The notes beneath the pieces were generated by a model that was not told where the DNA came from, did not search any database, and saw nothing but the letters and a program-made list of their open reading frames with translations. Both the position numbers and the translations under genes were made by a program. Shown in pieces: positions 1 to 8,555 of a stretch of 64,000 nucleotides of DNA. Position 1 is the first letter of the stretch, and each line of letters starts with the position of its first letter. This stretch comes from Planctomycetota bacterium (GTDB lineage: Bacteria; Planctomycetota; Planctomycetia; Pirellulales; Pirellulaceae): positions 23,778-87,777 of the forward strand of contig CAUJHS010000052.1 in assembly GCA_963204915.1 (NCBI GenBank). Reading direction: 5' to 3'.

Positions 1-690
1 GTTGTAGGGCGCCCAAGGCGCGGGCCCAAGCCACAGATCCCAGTCCATGTCCTCCGGCACATCCTGCGCGGGCAGGTTACACGCCTGCGATAGCGGGCCA
101 ACATTGACATTGATCGACTTCACGGCGCCGATCTCGCCGCCCCAGCACTGGTTCACCACGGTCTTGTAATCTTCGAGCACGCGCTGGCTTCCACCGGAAA
201 CGACACGCGCATAACGGCGGGCCGCTTCGATCATCAGCGGTCCTTCCCGCAGCGTGAGCGTCTCGGGTTTCTGGCAGTACACGTCTTTCCCGTGACGGCA
301 CGCCTCGATCACCATGATTGCGTGCCAATGATCGGGCGTGGCCACGTGCACTGCGTCAATGTCGTCGCGCGCCAGAATCTCTCGGAAGTCGGCGTACGCC
401 TCGCAATCCTGATTGTCGTAATGCTTGTCGACGCGAGCTTTCGACTTTTCTCGCACGCTGTGGCGCACGTCGCACGTGGCTACATATTGCACATCGCCAC
501 GGCCAAGGAACGCGCCTTGATCGCCGTTCCCCATATTGCCGATACCAATTCCCGCCATGACGATTCGGTCGCTTGCCGGCGGGCGATCTTGGTTCCCCAG
601 CGCGGCGGAAGTAATGATATAGGGCGCAGCGACGACGGCGCTGGCAGTCTTGAGAAAATCGCGTCGCGTAGCGTGAAGCGACGAAGCCAT
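1..690 (-). CDS. Gfo/Idh/MocA family oxidoreductase, Tat-exported (C-terminus cut by window edge)
   Basis: The open frame runs off the left edge of the window, so only the first 230 residues are visible. It opens with a Tat leader (TRRDFLKTASAVVAA) and then a Rossmann NAD(P)-binding segment (MAGIGIGNMGNG). The family core follows: the TPDHWHA loop, the CQKP motif near residue 140 whose Lys-Pro is the conserved dinucleotide/catalytic pair, and DWDLWLGPAPW at the cut end. That last motif is typical of the planctomycete Tat-type subfamily. Family members oxidise or reduce sugars or cyclitols; the substrate cannot be read from sequence. The start at 690 places the twin-arginine motif near the N-terminus. 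It is divergent from the lipoprotein gene starting at 955. Confidence 0.93.
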   Translation of the reverse strand, partial: MASSLHATRRDFLKTASAVVAAPYIITSAALGNQDRPPASDRIVMAGIGIGNMGNGDQGAFLGRGDVQYVATCDVRHSVREKSKARVDKHYDNQDCEAYADFREILARDDIDAVHVATPDHWHAIMVIEACRHGKDVYCQKPETLTLREGPLMIEAARRYARVVSGGSQRVLEDYKTVVNQCWGGEIGAVKSINVNVGPLSQACNLPAQDVPEDMDWDLWLGPAPWAPYN

Positions 691-954
691 AGAGAACCTC
701 GTGGGAAACAGGTAGGGGTATCGCGACAATATTGTCGGAAGGCGGAAAGTGGGCTAAGGTAGGACCATCGAACAAGGGCAGGTTTCGCGGAGGATAAACC
801 TCTGGCTTCCCCGTCAAATGCACGGACTTTGAACTGGGGCAACGCCGCCAACGGTTCCGCAATGCAGTCTCATAAGGATCACGCGGCTTTGTCTTATCCC
901 ACCTTCGGGCGCATGTCAACTTTATTCGCTACGGCACGGGAACGCAAACCGGCG

Positions 955-1440
955 ATGCATCGCCGTCGTATCATCTACGCGGCGTTCTTGTGTGGCTGGG
1001 TTGCTTCGTGGAGCGGATGCGCCAACCGCCAGTCCTCCGAACCGGAACAGGCTGCGGTTACGCCGCTCGTTTGGAGCGTCGAGGGGATTGAATTTCACGG
1101 AGCAACGATCCGCCTGGGATACCGCGCCGCAACGACCTCGGCCGATCGCTCGGTCGAGCCCGTCGCAGCCATTTCTCGCGGCGGCGCGCCAGTTCCCGAC
1201 GCTATGGTGTTCATTACCTTGATTGCGACGGGCAGTGAAGCGGGCGGCGAAGCGCGCGAGGAGCAGGCGACCGACAACGAATCCGCCACACTCTACGAAC
1301 CTCCCGATCAGCAAACCCCAGGGCTCTATACGGCTGGACGGCGGCAACGACCGGACGACTCCGAAACGCATGCAGTACGATTTCGTGTCGTTCTTCCTGA
1401 AATTGAGGAGGATTTCACGCGTGAAATTCCCTTGCCTTGA
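955..1440 (+). CDS. Hypothetical lipoprotein
   Basis: A 161-residue protein that I do not recognise. The start at 955 was chosen over in-frame starts at 829 and 913 because it puts a basic n-region (MHRRR), a hydrophobic stretch and a lipobox ending WSGC at the N-terminus, so the mature protein should be lipid-anchored through that cysteine. No clear Shine-Dalgarno is visible. The mature part is mostly beta-like, with a short segment (GGAPVPDAMVFITLI) resembling extracellular Ig/YtkA-like folds, followed by an acidic, low-complexity stretch. No catalytic motif is evident. It sits alone between a divergent oxidoreductase gene and a 400-base gap. Confidence 0.6.
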   Translation: MHRRRIIYAAFLCGWVASWSGCANRQSSEPEQAAVTPLVWSVEGIEFHGATIRLGYRAATTSADRSVEPVAAISRGGAPVPDAMVFITLIATGSEAGGEAREEQATDNESATLYEPPDQQTPGLYTAGRRQRPDDSETHAVRFRVVLPEIEEDFTREIPLP

Positions 1441-1843
1441 AGGGAAGGGAATCGTCCTTGGCGCCTCTCAAGGTTTTCTCCCAGGGGAGCGCCGTGGTGG
1501 AAAACTCCGTGACGCGTGTTTGTTAATTTTTGCCTGGCGGCTTGCCGCGTAACGGTAGGTCGTTAGAGTAGTGATTATTGAACAGAGACGCCATGGCGGC
1601 GCCTTGGCCAATGCGGGCCCTCTTCTTCCGCGGGATCGTTTATTGCGCGATCGAACCTTCGATTCGATTGCGAGCATTCTTGAACAAGGGTGGCGCGACC
1701 AACACCCTTTGTGATCTGTTATTTGCGGCTGTTTGCGTCGCATGGGACGGCGTTTTCGTTGTTTCGGAGTTTCCCTGGCTCCAATCTGGATGAAGCGCGC
1801 TCACACCAAACTCGATCGGGCTCGCGAACGGGAGGATTTGATC
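1441..1843. other. Intergenic region without a convincing gene
   Basis: The small open frames here have no family features. A stretch near 1520-1585 is AT-richer than its surroundings and may hold the promoter of the downstream pair. A GGAGG Shine-Dalgarno at 1831-1835 serves the gene starting at 1844. Confidence 0.5.
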
Positions 1844-2929
1844 ATGCATCGTTTTCTGTTGATGTCGTTCTGTCTGATTCTTTTCTCGTCGCGTGGGTTC
1901 GGCCAACCGCCGCAAGAGAAGGGTAAATCGGCGCCGCCCGAGACAAACGCGTCGGCCGAGTCCGATCCCATCGAGGAAGCGCTCCGGCAGTACGTAGAGG
2001 CGTTCAACACCAATGACGCCCCGGCGCTAGCGGCGCGGTGGGCGCCGCAGGGCGTTTACTCGAACCAAAGCACGGGCGAACGTACGGCTGGCCGTGCAGC
2101 GCTGCAAAGCGATTTTGAGGAATTGTTCGCCGAGTCCCCGGGAGTCCGTTTGGTTGGCCGGCTGGAGAACGTGCGATTGATTAAACCCGACGTCGCCGCC
2201 GCCGATGGCCAGGCGACTGTGGTGTATCCCGACGGCGATGCGAGCGAAACCAGTTTCTCCGCCATTTTCATCAAAGAAGGAGACGCCTGGCTGTTGGAGA
2301 GCATTCGCGAAACCGACCTGCATTCGCCAGAGACGGCATACGACGCCTTGGCCGAACTGGAATGGATGGTCGGCCACTGGGTCGACCAAACCGAGGCGGC
2401 CCAAGTCGATACCGTGGTGCGATGGAGTCCGAACCAGGCGTTCTTGTTGCGGTCGTTTTCGGTGCAGTTGGAGGGACAAGAATCTTCGCAGGGTACGCAG
2501 GTGATTGGTTGGGATCCGCTACGCAAACAAATTCGATCTTGGACGTTCCATTCCGACGGATCCTTTGGCGAAGGAGTTTGGTCGCGCAACGACGCCGACT
2601 GGATGGTGAAGTCTACGCAGGTTCTGGCCGATGGACGCCTCGCTTCGGCCACGCAGGTCATCACGCGCGTGGACGAGAACACACTCACCGTGCAAACATT
2701 AGGGCGCAACGTCGATGGAGAACCGGCGCCTGCGACCGACCCGGTCACGGTGGCGCGCGTCGAAACGCCGGCAAGCGAGAACGCCTCGCCCGCCGAGGGC
2801 GCCTCGCCGGCAAAACCAGGCGCATCGGCGACGCCTTCCCCAATAAGAAAGACTCCGGCTGCCGCGAAAAGCTCGCCAGCGGGAACACCTGCGAAGAAGC
2901 CGGCCGCCGCCCCGAATCGAGGAGAATAG
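1844..2929 (+). CDS. Secreted SnoaL/NTF2-like (SgcJ/EcaC-type) protein with Pro/Ala-rich tail
   Basis: A 361-residue exported protein. The start at 1844 has GGAGG eight bases upstream and gives a clean Sec signal peptide ending at GFGQ. Residues about 40-160 match the SgcJ/EcaC branch of the NTF2-like fold: EALRQYVEAFNTNDAPALAARWAP, where the family pattern is a helix followed by a ligand pocket, then GRAALQSDFEELF and a DAWLLESIRE strand near the end of the domain. A second all-beta segment follows (about 170-300), starting with LAELEWMVGHWVD, a pattern seen in DUF1579-like domains. The last 60 residues are Pro/Ala/Ser/Lys low complexity. The stop is two bases before the next start, so the pair is very likely co-transcribed and translationally coupled. 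The ligand is unknown. Confidence 0.8.
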   Translation: MHRFLLMSFCLILFSSRGFGQPPQEKGKSAPPETNASAESDPIEEALRQYVEAFNTNDAPALAARWAPQGVYSNQSTGERTAGRAALQSDFEELFAESPGVRLVGRLENVRLIKPDVAAADGQATVVYPDGDASETSFSAIFIKEGDAWLLESIRETDLHSPETAYDALAELEWMVGHWVDQTEAAQVDTVVRWSPNQAFLLRSFSVQLEGQESSQGTQVIGWDPLRKQIRSWTFHSDGSFGEGVWSRNDADWMVKSTQVLADGRLASATQVITRVDENTLTVQTLGRNVDGEPAPATDPVTVARVETPASENASPAEGASPAKPGASATPSPIRKTPAAAKSSPAGTPAKKPAAAPNRGE

Positions 2930-2931
2930 CC

Positions 2932-4860
2932 ATGAACGCCAGAGTGCTTGTTCCGTTGGCGGTTGGAATCGTGACGATGTTTTTGAGTCAGCAAGCCCAC
3001 GGCGATCGAGGCCGAGGCGGCGCCTTCGGTGGCGGGGGAGGCGGTCGCGGAAGCATCAGCGGCGCGCGATCCGGCGGAGCAGCGCTTGGATCCCGGCCCT
3101 CGCTGGGCGGCAATGCGGCGCTGGGAAACCGGCCGTCGCTCGGCGGCGCTCGCCCGGGTGGCGGAGGAGGCAATTACTCGCCGGGTATTTCTCGCCCCAA
3201 CGTGAGCGTTCCAAACCTGGGAGCCTCGCGTCCGGCCGCTTCGCCAGGTTTGAACCGGCCGAATTTGGGAGGTTCTTCGTCCTTGGGGGGCGCCTCGCGG
3301 CCTCAGTTCGATCGTCCGTCGGGCAGTCTTAAACCAAGTATTGAACGTCCGGCGACACGTCCTGGCTTAGGAAATATTCCGTCGGTGGCGGATCGTCCCA
3401 CGACATTACCCTCTCGCCCGAATTTGAGTATCCCGGACCTCGATGGGACCCGGCCCGGTTTAGGTGGTCGTCCGAATCTCTCGAACCGACCTTCGATTGA
3501 ACGTCCGGAATTGGGCACGCGGCCCGGAGCCATCGATCGACCGGGGGTTAGTACGCTTCCAGGCTTGGCCACGCGTCCTGGCGGCGTTACACCGCCCGGT
3601 TCAGGTGATAGGCCGGGCCTTGGCGATAGGCCGGGCATTGCTACGCGGCCTGCACTTCCCACGCTACCTGGCGGCGCCACGCGACCGGGAATTGCCGACC
3701 GGCCCGTCGCGCGGCCCTTGCCGGGAGATCTCGGCGATTTCCTGGGTATGGACCGTCCGATCCGCCCCGATAATACGTTGCCGACGATTCCCGACCGACC
3801 GGGGTTGGGAAACCGACCCGGCACGGGAGATCGCCCGGGAATCTCGACTCTGCCGGGTGTGGTGGATCGGCCAGGGTTGGGCAATCGTCCCGGGGTTGTG
3901 GATCGTCCGGGAAGCGGCGGTCGTCCGAGCATTGGCGACCTCGTGAATCGTCCGATTGAAATCAACAATCGACCCATCAACAACCATCCCCACATCAACA
4001 ATCGGCCAAGTTGGGTGAATATCAACAACGTGACGATTAACAACTTTCAGAATAACTGGCAAACGGTGATTACCCGGCCAACACAGATCGGCGGGGGCAT
4101 ACACAATTGGTCCGTCAATCATCCGCAGCGGATCGCCTACTGGAACCGCTGGGGTAATGGAATTCGCGTGGGCTGGCCGGCCTTTCATCACAACACGTGG
4201 TTTCGGCCAAACTGGTGGGCGGCGCATCCGCATGCGTTTTGTGGTTGGCATTATTGGCATCGTTTTCATGTGCATGGTTGGAGGTTTTGGTGGTCGCGGC
4301 CCGCGTGGCCGGCGTTCTCCACCTGGTTCGTGTGGCGGGCGCCGGCGGCGGTCTGGTCACAACCGATCTTTTACGACTACGGTCAGGGCGGGAACGTGGT
4401 GTTCCAAGACAACCGGGTCTTCATCGATGGGCAGCAAGTGGCCACGGCCGACGAGTTCGCCCAAAGCGCGGCGGCGCTGGCGACCGTGCCGCCTCCGGCC
4501 AGCGAAGAGGAAGCCGCACAAGTCGACTGGATGCCGTTGGGCACGTTTGCGGTCTCGATGGACCAGAAGGAAATCGAGCCGTCGCTGGTGATCCAACTGG
4601 CGGTGAGCAAGGAGGGCGTCATCAGCGGCACGGTTTACAACACACAAACCGAACAGGCCCAGACGGTGCAGGGCCAGGTCGACCGAGAAACCCAGCGGGT
4701 CGCCTTTCGCATCGCGGCCAGCGACTCCTTCGTCGCCGAGACCGGGCTGTACAACCTGACACAAGACGAAGCGCCCTTGTTGGTCCACTACGGCGGCGAA
4801 AAGACCGAAACATGGCTCTTGATCCGCTTGGAACAACCTCAGGAAACCAACGATCAATAA
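2932..4860 (+). CDS. Large secreted RPG-repeat protein (mu-protocadherin-like surface protein)
   Basis: A 642-residue protein starting just downstream of an AGGAG site (2920-2924), with a signal peptide ending at QQAHG. Residues about 25-340 are low complexity: first Gly/Arg/Ser-rich, then many copies of a short unit of the form RPG-hydrophobic-G-[NDT]. An Asn-rich linker (about 340-385: repeated INNRP, INNVTINN) leads to a Trp/His-rich block (about 390-475). A compact C-terminal domain (about 480-640) with a planctomycete surface-protein look ends the protein. Related proteins in this phylum are usually annotated as mu-protocadherin or putative cell-surface proteins; no enzymatic function is known. 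Its coupling to the preceding NTF2-like gene suggests a shared envelope role. Confidence 0.85.
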   Translation: MNARVLVPLAVGIVTMFLSQQAHGDRGRGGAFGGGGGGRGSISGARSGGAALGSRPSLGGNAALGNRPSLGGARPGGGGGNYSPGISRPNVSVPNLGASRPAASPGLNRPNLGGSSSLGGASRPQFDRPSGSLKPSIERPATRPGLGNIPSVADRPTTLPSRPNLSIPDLDGTRPGLGGRPNLSNRPSIERPELGTRPGAIDRPGVSTLPGLATRPGGVTPPGSGDRPGLGDRPGIATRPALPTLPGGATRPGIADRPVARPLPGDLGDFLGMDRPIRPDNTLPTIPDRPGLGNRPGTGDRPGISTLPGVVDRPGLGNRPGVVDRPGSGGRPSIGDLVNRPIEINNRPINNHPHINNRPSWVNINNVTINNFQNNWQTVITRPTQIGGGIHNWSVNHPQRIAYWNRWGNGIRVGWPAFHHNTWFRPNWWAAHPHAFCGWHYWHRFHVHGWRFWWSRPAWPAFSTWFVWRAPAAVWSQPIFYDYGQGGNVVFQDNRVFIDGQQVATADEFAQSAAALATVPPPASEEEAAQVDWMPLGTFAVSMDQKEIEPSLVIQLAVSKEGVISGTVYNTQTEQAQTVQGQVDRETQRVAFRIAASDSFVAETGLYNLTQDEAPLLVHYGGEKTETWLLIRLEQPQETNDQ

Positions 4861-5048
4861 CCATCGAACCCAAGGAAAAACTAGCGCCGCATGCCGGGCC
4901 GGTAGCGCCGCGAGCGAGTCCCGGATAAGGCTTCGCTTTTAATGGATTACGACATGCGACGTCGCGATACGATTACGCCCCCTTGATGAAGGTTGTCGTG
5001 CGTCATGCACGCAACCCAAGTCGCCCCTTTTCTCTCGGAGCTCTCCCC

Positions 5049-6653
5049 ATGATTTGTTCATCCCCTCGAGTTCTGGCCCGGCCGGCGTTGGCCGGCTTGG
5101 GTTTTCTGGTGTGTGCGTGTTTGATATTTGGGCCTGGCGCGGAGACGGCGAAAGCCCAAGCGAAAAAGCCGAACATCCTCGTCATTTGGGGAGACGACAT
5201 CGGCACATGGAACATCAGCCACAACAGCCGCGGCATGATGGGCTACCACACGCCCAACATCGACCGCATTGCGCGAGAGGGCGTGGCCTTTACCGACTAC
5301 TACGGCCAGCAAAGCTGCACGGCGGGCCGAGCGGCGTTCATCAGCGGCGCCGTGCCGGTGCGCACGGGTATGACCAAGGTCGGCCTGCCCGGCGCCAAAG
5401 AAGGTTGGCAAAAGACTGACGTCACGATGGCCACTGTGCTCAAGAGCCTGGGGTACGTCACCGGTCAGTTCGGCAAGAACCATCAGGGCGACCGCGATGA
5501 GCACCTGCCTACGATGCACGGCTTCGATGAGTTCCTGGGCAACCTCTATCACCTCAATGCCGAGGAAGAGCCAGAGAACGAAGACTACCCGGCCGACCTG
5601 AAGCTGCCCAACGGCAAGACCTTCCGCGAAACCTACGGACCGCGCGGCGTGTTGAAGTGCAAAGCCGACGGCAAGGGGGGCCAGACCATCGAGAACACCG
5701 GCCCTCTCACCAAAGAGCGAATGGAAACGATCGACGAGGAAACCCTTGCCGCCGCCAAGGAGTTCATCACGCGCCAGCACGAAGCGGGCAAACCGTTCTT
5801 TTGCTGGTGGAACGGCACGCGTATGCACTTCCGCACCCACGTCAAGAAGGAGCACCGCCACAAGGGCAACGACGAATACACCGATGGCATGATCGAGCAC
5901 GACTCGCACGTGGGCGAACTGTTGAAACTGATCGATGAACTTGGCATTGCCGAGAATACCATCGTCCAGTATTCGACCGACAACGGGCCGCACTACAACA
6001 CTTGGCCCGACGCGGGCACGATGCCTTTCCGCAGCGAGAAGAACTCGAACTGGGAAGGAGCCTACCGCGTGCCGTGCTTCGTGCGATGGCCGGGACACTT
6101 CAAAGCAAGCGTCACGCTCAACGGCATTGTGGCTCACGAGGATTGGCTGCCCACGTTCGCCGCGGCGGCCGGCGCGCCCGATATCAAGGACAAGCTGTTG
6201 AAGGGTGTCGAGCTGAACGGCCGTCAGTACAAGAACCACCTCGACGGCTACAACTTGCTCGACTACCTCGGCGGCAAAGCGAAGCAGTCGCCCCGCAACG
6301 AGTTTATCTACGTCAACGACGACGGCCAGATCGTGGCCATGCGGACGGGCGACTGGAAAGCCGTGTTCCTCGAAAACCGCGGCGTCGCTTTCGGCGTGTG
6401 GCGCGAACCCTTCACCGATCTGCGCGTGCCGTTGCTGTTCAACTTGCGCCGCGATCCCTTCGAGCGCGCGCAGCACAACTCGAACACGTACAACGACTGG
6501 TTCCTCGACCGGGTGTTCGTGATCGCGCCTATGCAGCAACTGGCCGCACGATTCCTCACGTCGATGAAGGAATACCCGCCGAGCCAGACGCCCGGTTCTT
6601 TCAACCTGGAAAAAATCCAGAAGCAGATCGAAGCGGCCACCAGCGGCCGGTAG
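5049..6653 (+). CDS. Exported arylsulfatase (S1 formylglycine sulfatase)
   Basis: A 534-residue protein that hydrolyses sulfate esters, probably of algal or other sulfated polysaccharides, outside the cytoplasm. The start at 5049 follows GGAG (5037-5040) and yields a Sec signal peptide ending near AKAQA. The sulfatase core begins at NILVIWGDD, where D49 and D50 are metal ligands. The maturation motif C90-T-A-G-R94 fits the C-x-[PA]-x-R signature, so Cys90 should become formylglycine by an enzyme not encoded here. STDNGPHYNTWPD supplies further active-site Asp/Asn residues. Length and order of motifs are those of a complete arylsulfatase A-like enzyme. It is followed 160 bases later by an exported HAD hydrolase, a pairing that recurs in this phylum. 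Confidence 0.95.
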   Translation: MICSSPRVLARPALAGLGFLVCACLIFGPGAETAKAQAKKPNILVIWGDDIGTWNISHNSRGMMGYHTPNIDRIAREGVAFTDYYGQQSCTAGRAAFISGAVPVRTGMTKVGLPGAKEGWQKTDVTMATVLKSLGYVTGQFGKNHQGDRDEHLPTMHGFDEFLGNLYHLNAEEEPENEDYPADLKLPNGKTFRETYGPRGVLKCKADGKGGQTIENTGPLTKERMETIDEETLAAAKEFITRQHEAGKPFFCWWNGTRMHFRTHVKKEHRHKGNDEYTDGMIEHDSHVGELLKLIDELGIAENTIVQYSTDNGPHYNTWPDAGTMPFRSEKNSNWEGAYRVPCFVRWPGHFKASVTLNGIVAHEDWLPTFAAAAGAPDIKDKLLKGVELNGRQYKNHLDGYNLLDYLGGKAKQSPRNEFIYVNDDGQIVAMRTGDWKAVFLENRGVAFGVWREPFTDLRVPLLFNLRRDPFERAQHNSNTYNDWFLDRVFVIAPMQQLAARFLTSMKEYPPSQTPGSFNLEKIQKQIEAATSGR

Positions 6654-6815
6654 TGGAAACAGGCTCGATGCCGGCGTCCTCCCGGGACCGCGGCGAGTGA
6701 CTCGCAGCGGAGCTGGCGACCCGCTCGTCCAGACGCTACGCGCCCGATGAGTTCGCTGCACGTTGAAGACTCGGTCGCCAGAGGCCACTCTGGCGAACAA
6801 TCCTGAAAGGTGATT

Positions 6816-7793
6816 ATGAAAGCGGTCGCCCATCTCGTCTTGGTCTTGCTGGCGATCGGGAGTCGGCCCGCGAGCGCGGAGGACCCGCTCCCTTCCTGGA
6901 ACGACACGGCGTCGAAGAAAGCGATCGTCGCCTTTGTAGAACGCGTGACGAAGGAGGGATCGGCCGACTTCGTGCCCGTTCCCGAGCGCATCGCCACGTT
7001 CGACAACGACGGCACGCTCTGGGCCGAACAGCCCGTGTACGTTCAGATTCTGTTCGTAGTGGATCGTGTCAAAGCCCTGGCGCCGCAACATCCCGAATGG
7101 CGAACCAAGGAGCCGTTCGCCTCGCTGCTCCAGGGCGATCTGAAAGCCGTGGCCGCTTCGGGGGAAGCTGGCATCGCGGAACTGATGGCGGCCTCGCATT
7201 CCGGCATGACCACCGACGAGTTTTCCCAGACGGTGAGCGACTGGCTGGCGACGGCCCGTCACCCCACGACCGGCAAGCCATTTACCAGCATGGTCTACCA
7301 GCCGATGCTGGAACTGCTCGACTACCTGCGCGCCCACGGCTTCAAGACGTTCATCGTCTCCGGCGGCGGAATCGAGTTCATGCGCCCTTGGACCGAGAAG
7401 GTGTACGGCATTCCTCCCGAGCAAGTGGTCGGCACAACCGGCGGCTTGAAGCTCGAAATGCGCGACGGCCAACCGGTGCTCGTCAAATTGCCCACGCTCG
7501 TCTTGAACGACGACAAGGAAGGCAAGCCCGTAGGAATCCAGCGTCACATCGGCCGTCGCCCCCTCGCCGCATTTGGCAACTCCGACGGCGACCTCGCCAT
7601 GCTCCAATGGACAACTTCCGGCTCCGGGCCGCGTTTCGCGCTAGTTGTCCACCATACCGACGCGGAGCGCGAATGGGCCTACGACCGTGAGTCCCGCATC
7701 GGCCGACTCGACAAGGCGCTGGACGAAGCGAACGCCAAGGGCTGGACGATCGTCAGCATGAAGGACGACTGGAAAACAATCTTCCCGCAATGA
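6816..7793 (+). CDS. Exported HAD-superfamily hydrolase
   Basis: A 325-residue haloacid dehalogenase-fold phosphatase with a signal peptide ending at RPASA. The ATG at 6816 lies five bases after AAAGG and is preferred over the in-frame GTG at 6810. Motif I is FDNDGT (nucleophile D63, general acid D65), motif II is the Ser in FIVSGGG, and motif IV is GNSDGD. A C2-type cap lies between motifs I and II. The presence of an export signal on a HAD phosphatase suggests it removes phosphate from extracytoplasmic substrates. Its proximity to the sulfatase hints at joint work on sulfated or phosphorylated glycans or lipids; this is inference. Confidence 0.9.
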   Translation: MKAVAHLVLVLLAIGSRPASAEDPLPSWNDTASKKAIVAFVERVTKEGSADFVPVPERIATFDNDGTLWAEQPVYVQILFVVDRVKALAPQHPEWRTKEPFASLLQGDLKAVAASGEAGIAELMAASHSGMTTDEFSQTVSDWLATARHPTTGKPFTSMVYQPMLELLDYLRAHGFKTFIVSGGGIEFMRPWTEKVYGIPPEQVVGTTGGLKLEMRDGQPVLVKLPTLVLNDDKEGKPVGIQRHIGRRPLAAFGNSDGDLAMLQWTTSGSGPRFALVVHHTDAEREWAYDRESRIGRLDKALDEANAKGWTIVSMKDDWKTIFPQ

Positions 7794-7999
7794 TCCGGGG
7801 GACGATGCGAAGCGCGGCGACCGCCGCCGTGAAATGCCCGCACATTTGCGAGAATAGAACGGGAAGCTACGTCTCCTCTTCTCCATGAGCGAAAGGCTCC
7901 CTAGCATACGACAAACCGAATTTGTCCCGCCGTCGCCTTGCAAAATTCGCACGACGTTTACGCAATTCGTTCCTCAGTACGCGGCCGTGAGAGGGAGCC

Positions 8000-8539
8000 A
8001 TGCACGATTGGAATGTGATCGCAGTGGTCAAAGAACATCGCTTCAAGGCGGCTTGCCAACTTCTTGAACCGTTAGGCGAGGTTCGCAGCACGCGGTTTTA
8101 CAACGTCCTCGCTGTGAAAGTCGAGGACGTGCAAACGTTTCTCGAAACGCTGCGTGAATGGATGGCGAATTATCCCGAAACCGCGGAGGTGCTCTCGCGC
8201 GTGGGACCGGTTCAGCACGCGTTCCCATTTGAATCGCCCGAGGAGTTCGAAACAGCGGCGAAGGAGACGGTCGCACAGTATGTGCCGCAACTTGCCGGCA
8301 GAAGTTTTCACGTGCGCATGCATCGACGCGGTTGGAAAGGCCGTATGGAGACTCCGGCCCAAGAACGACTTCTCGGAGACTTCTTGTTCGAACAGCTCCG
8401 CTCTACCGAATCGCCCGCGACGGTGACGTTTCACGATCCCGACGTAATCATCGCCATCGAAACCTTAAACACGCGCGGCGGCGCCGCCTACTGGAGCCGC
8501 GAAGATCTCACGCGGTACCCCTTCCTCAAGCTCGACTAA
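8000..8539 (+). CDS. THUMP domain RNA-binding protein (Tan1/THUMPD1-like)
   Basis: A 179-residue protein. GAGGGAG just upstream supports the start at 8000. The C-terminal two thirds have the THUMP pattern: FHVRMHRRGWKG, then PAQERLLGDFLFE, then DPDVIIAIETLNTRGG, ending SREDLTRYPFLKLD. This is the arrangement of stand-alone THUMP proteins such as Tan1, which binds tRNA for N4-acetylation of cytidine by a partner acetyltransferase. No catalytic domain is fused here, so it is probably an RNA-recognition adaptor. The stop is 16 bases before an archaeal-type methionine adenosyltransferase, suggesting one transcript and a link to AdoMet or RNA modification. Confidence 0.88.
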   Translation: MHDWNVIAVVKEHRFKAACQLLEPLGEVRSTRFYNVLAVKVEDVQTFLETLREWMANYPETAEVLSRVGPVQHAFPFESPEEFETAAKETVAQYVPQLAGRSFHVRMHRRGWKGRMETPAQERLLGDFLFEQLRSTESPATVTFHDPDVIIAIETLNTRGGAAYWSREDLTRYPFLKLD

Positions 8540-8555
8540 GTCGCTCAAGATCGCC

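Noticed and set aside
3300..3950. Short direct repeats that might be a CRISPR array
   Set aside because: The repeats encode RPG-G units in frame, with variable spacing and no constant repeat/spacer pattern.
3303..4043. Minus-strand 246-codon frame opposite the RPG repeats
   Set aside because: It is a mirror of the repetitive RPG coding sequence; no independent features.
5058..7607. 849-codon open frame on the minus strand opposite the sulfatase and HAD genes
   Set aside because: It is the antisense of two clear genes in GC-rich DNA; composition is Arg/His/Val/Gly-rich and no domain is visible.
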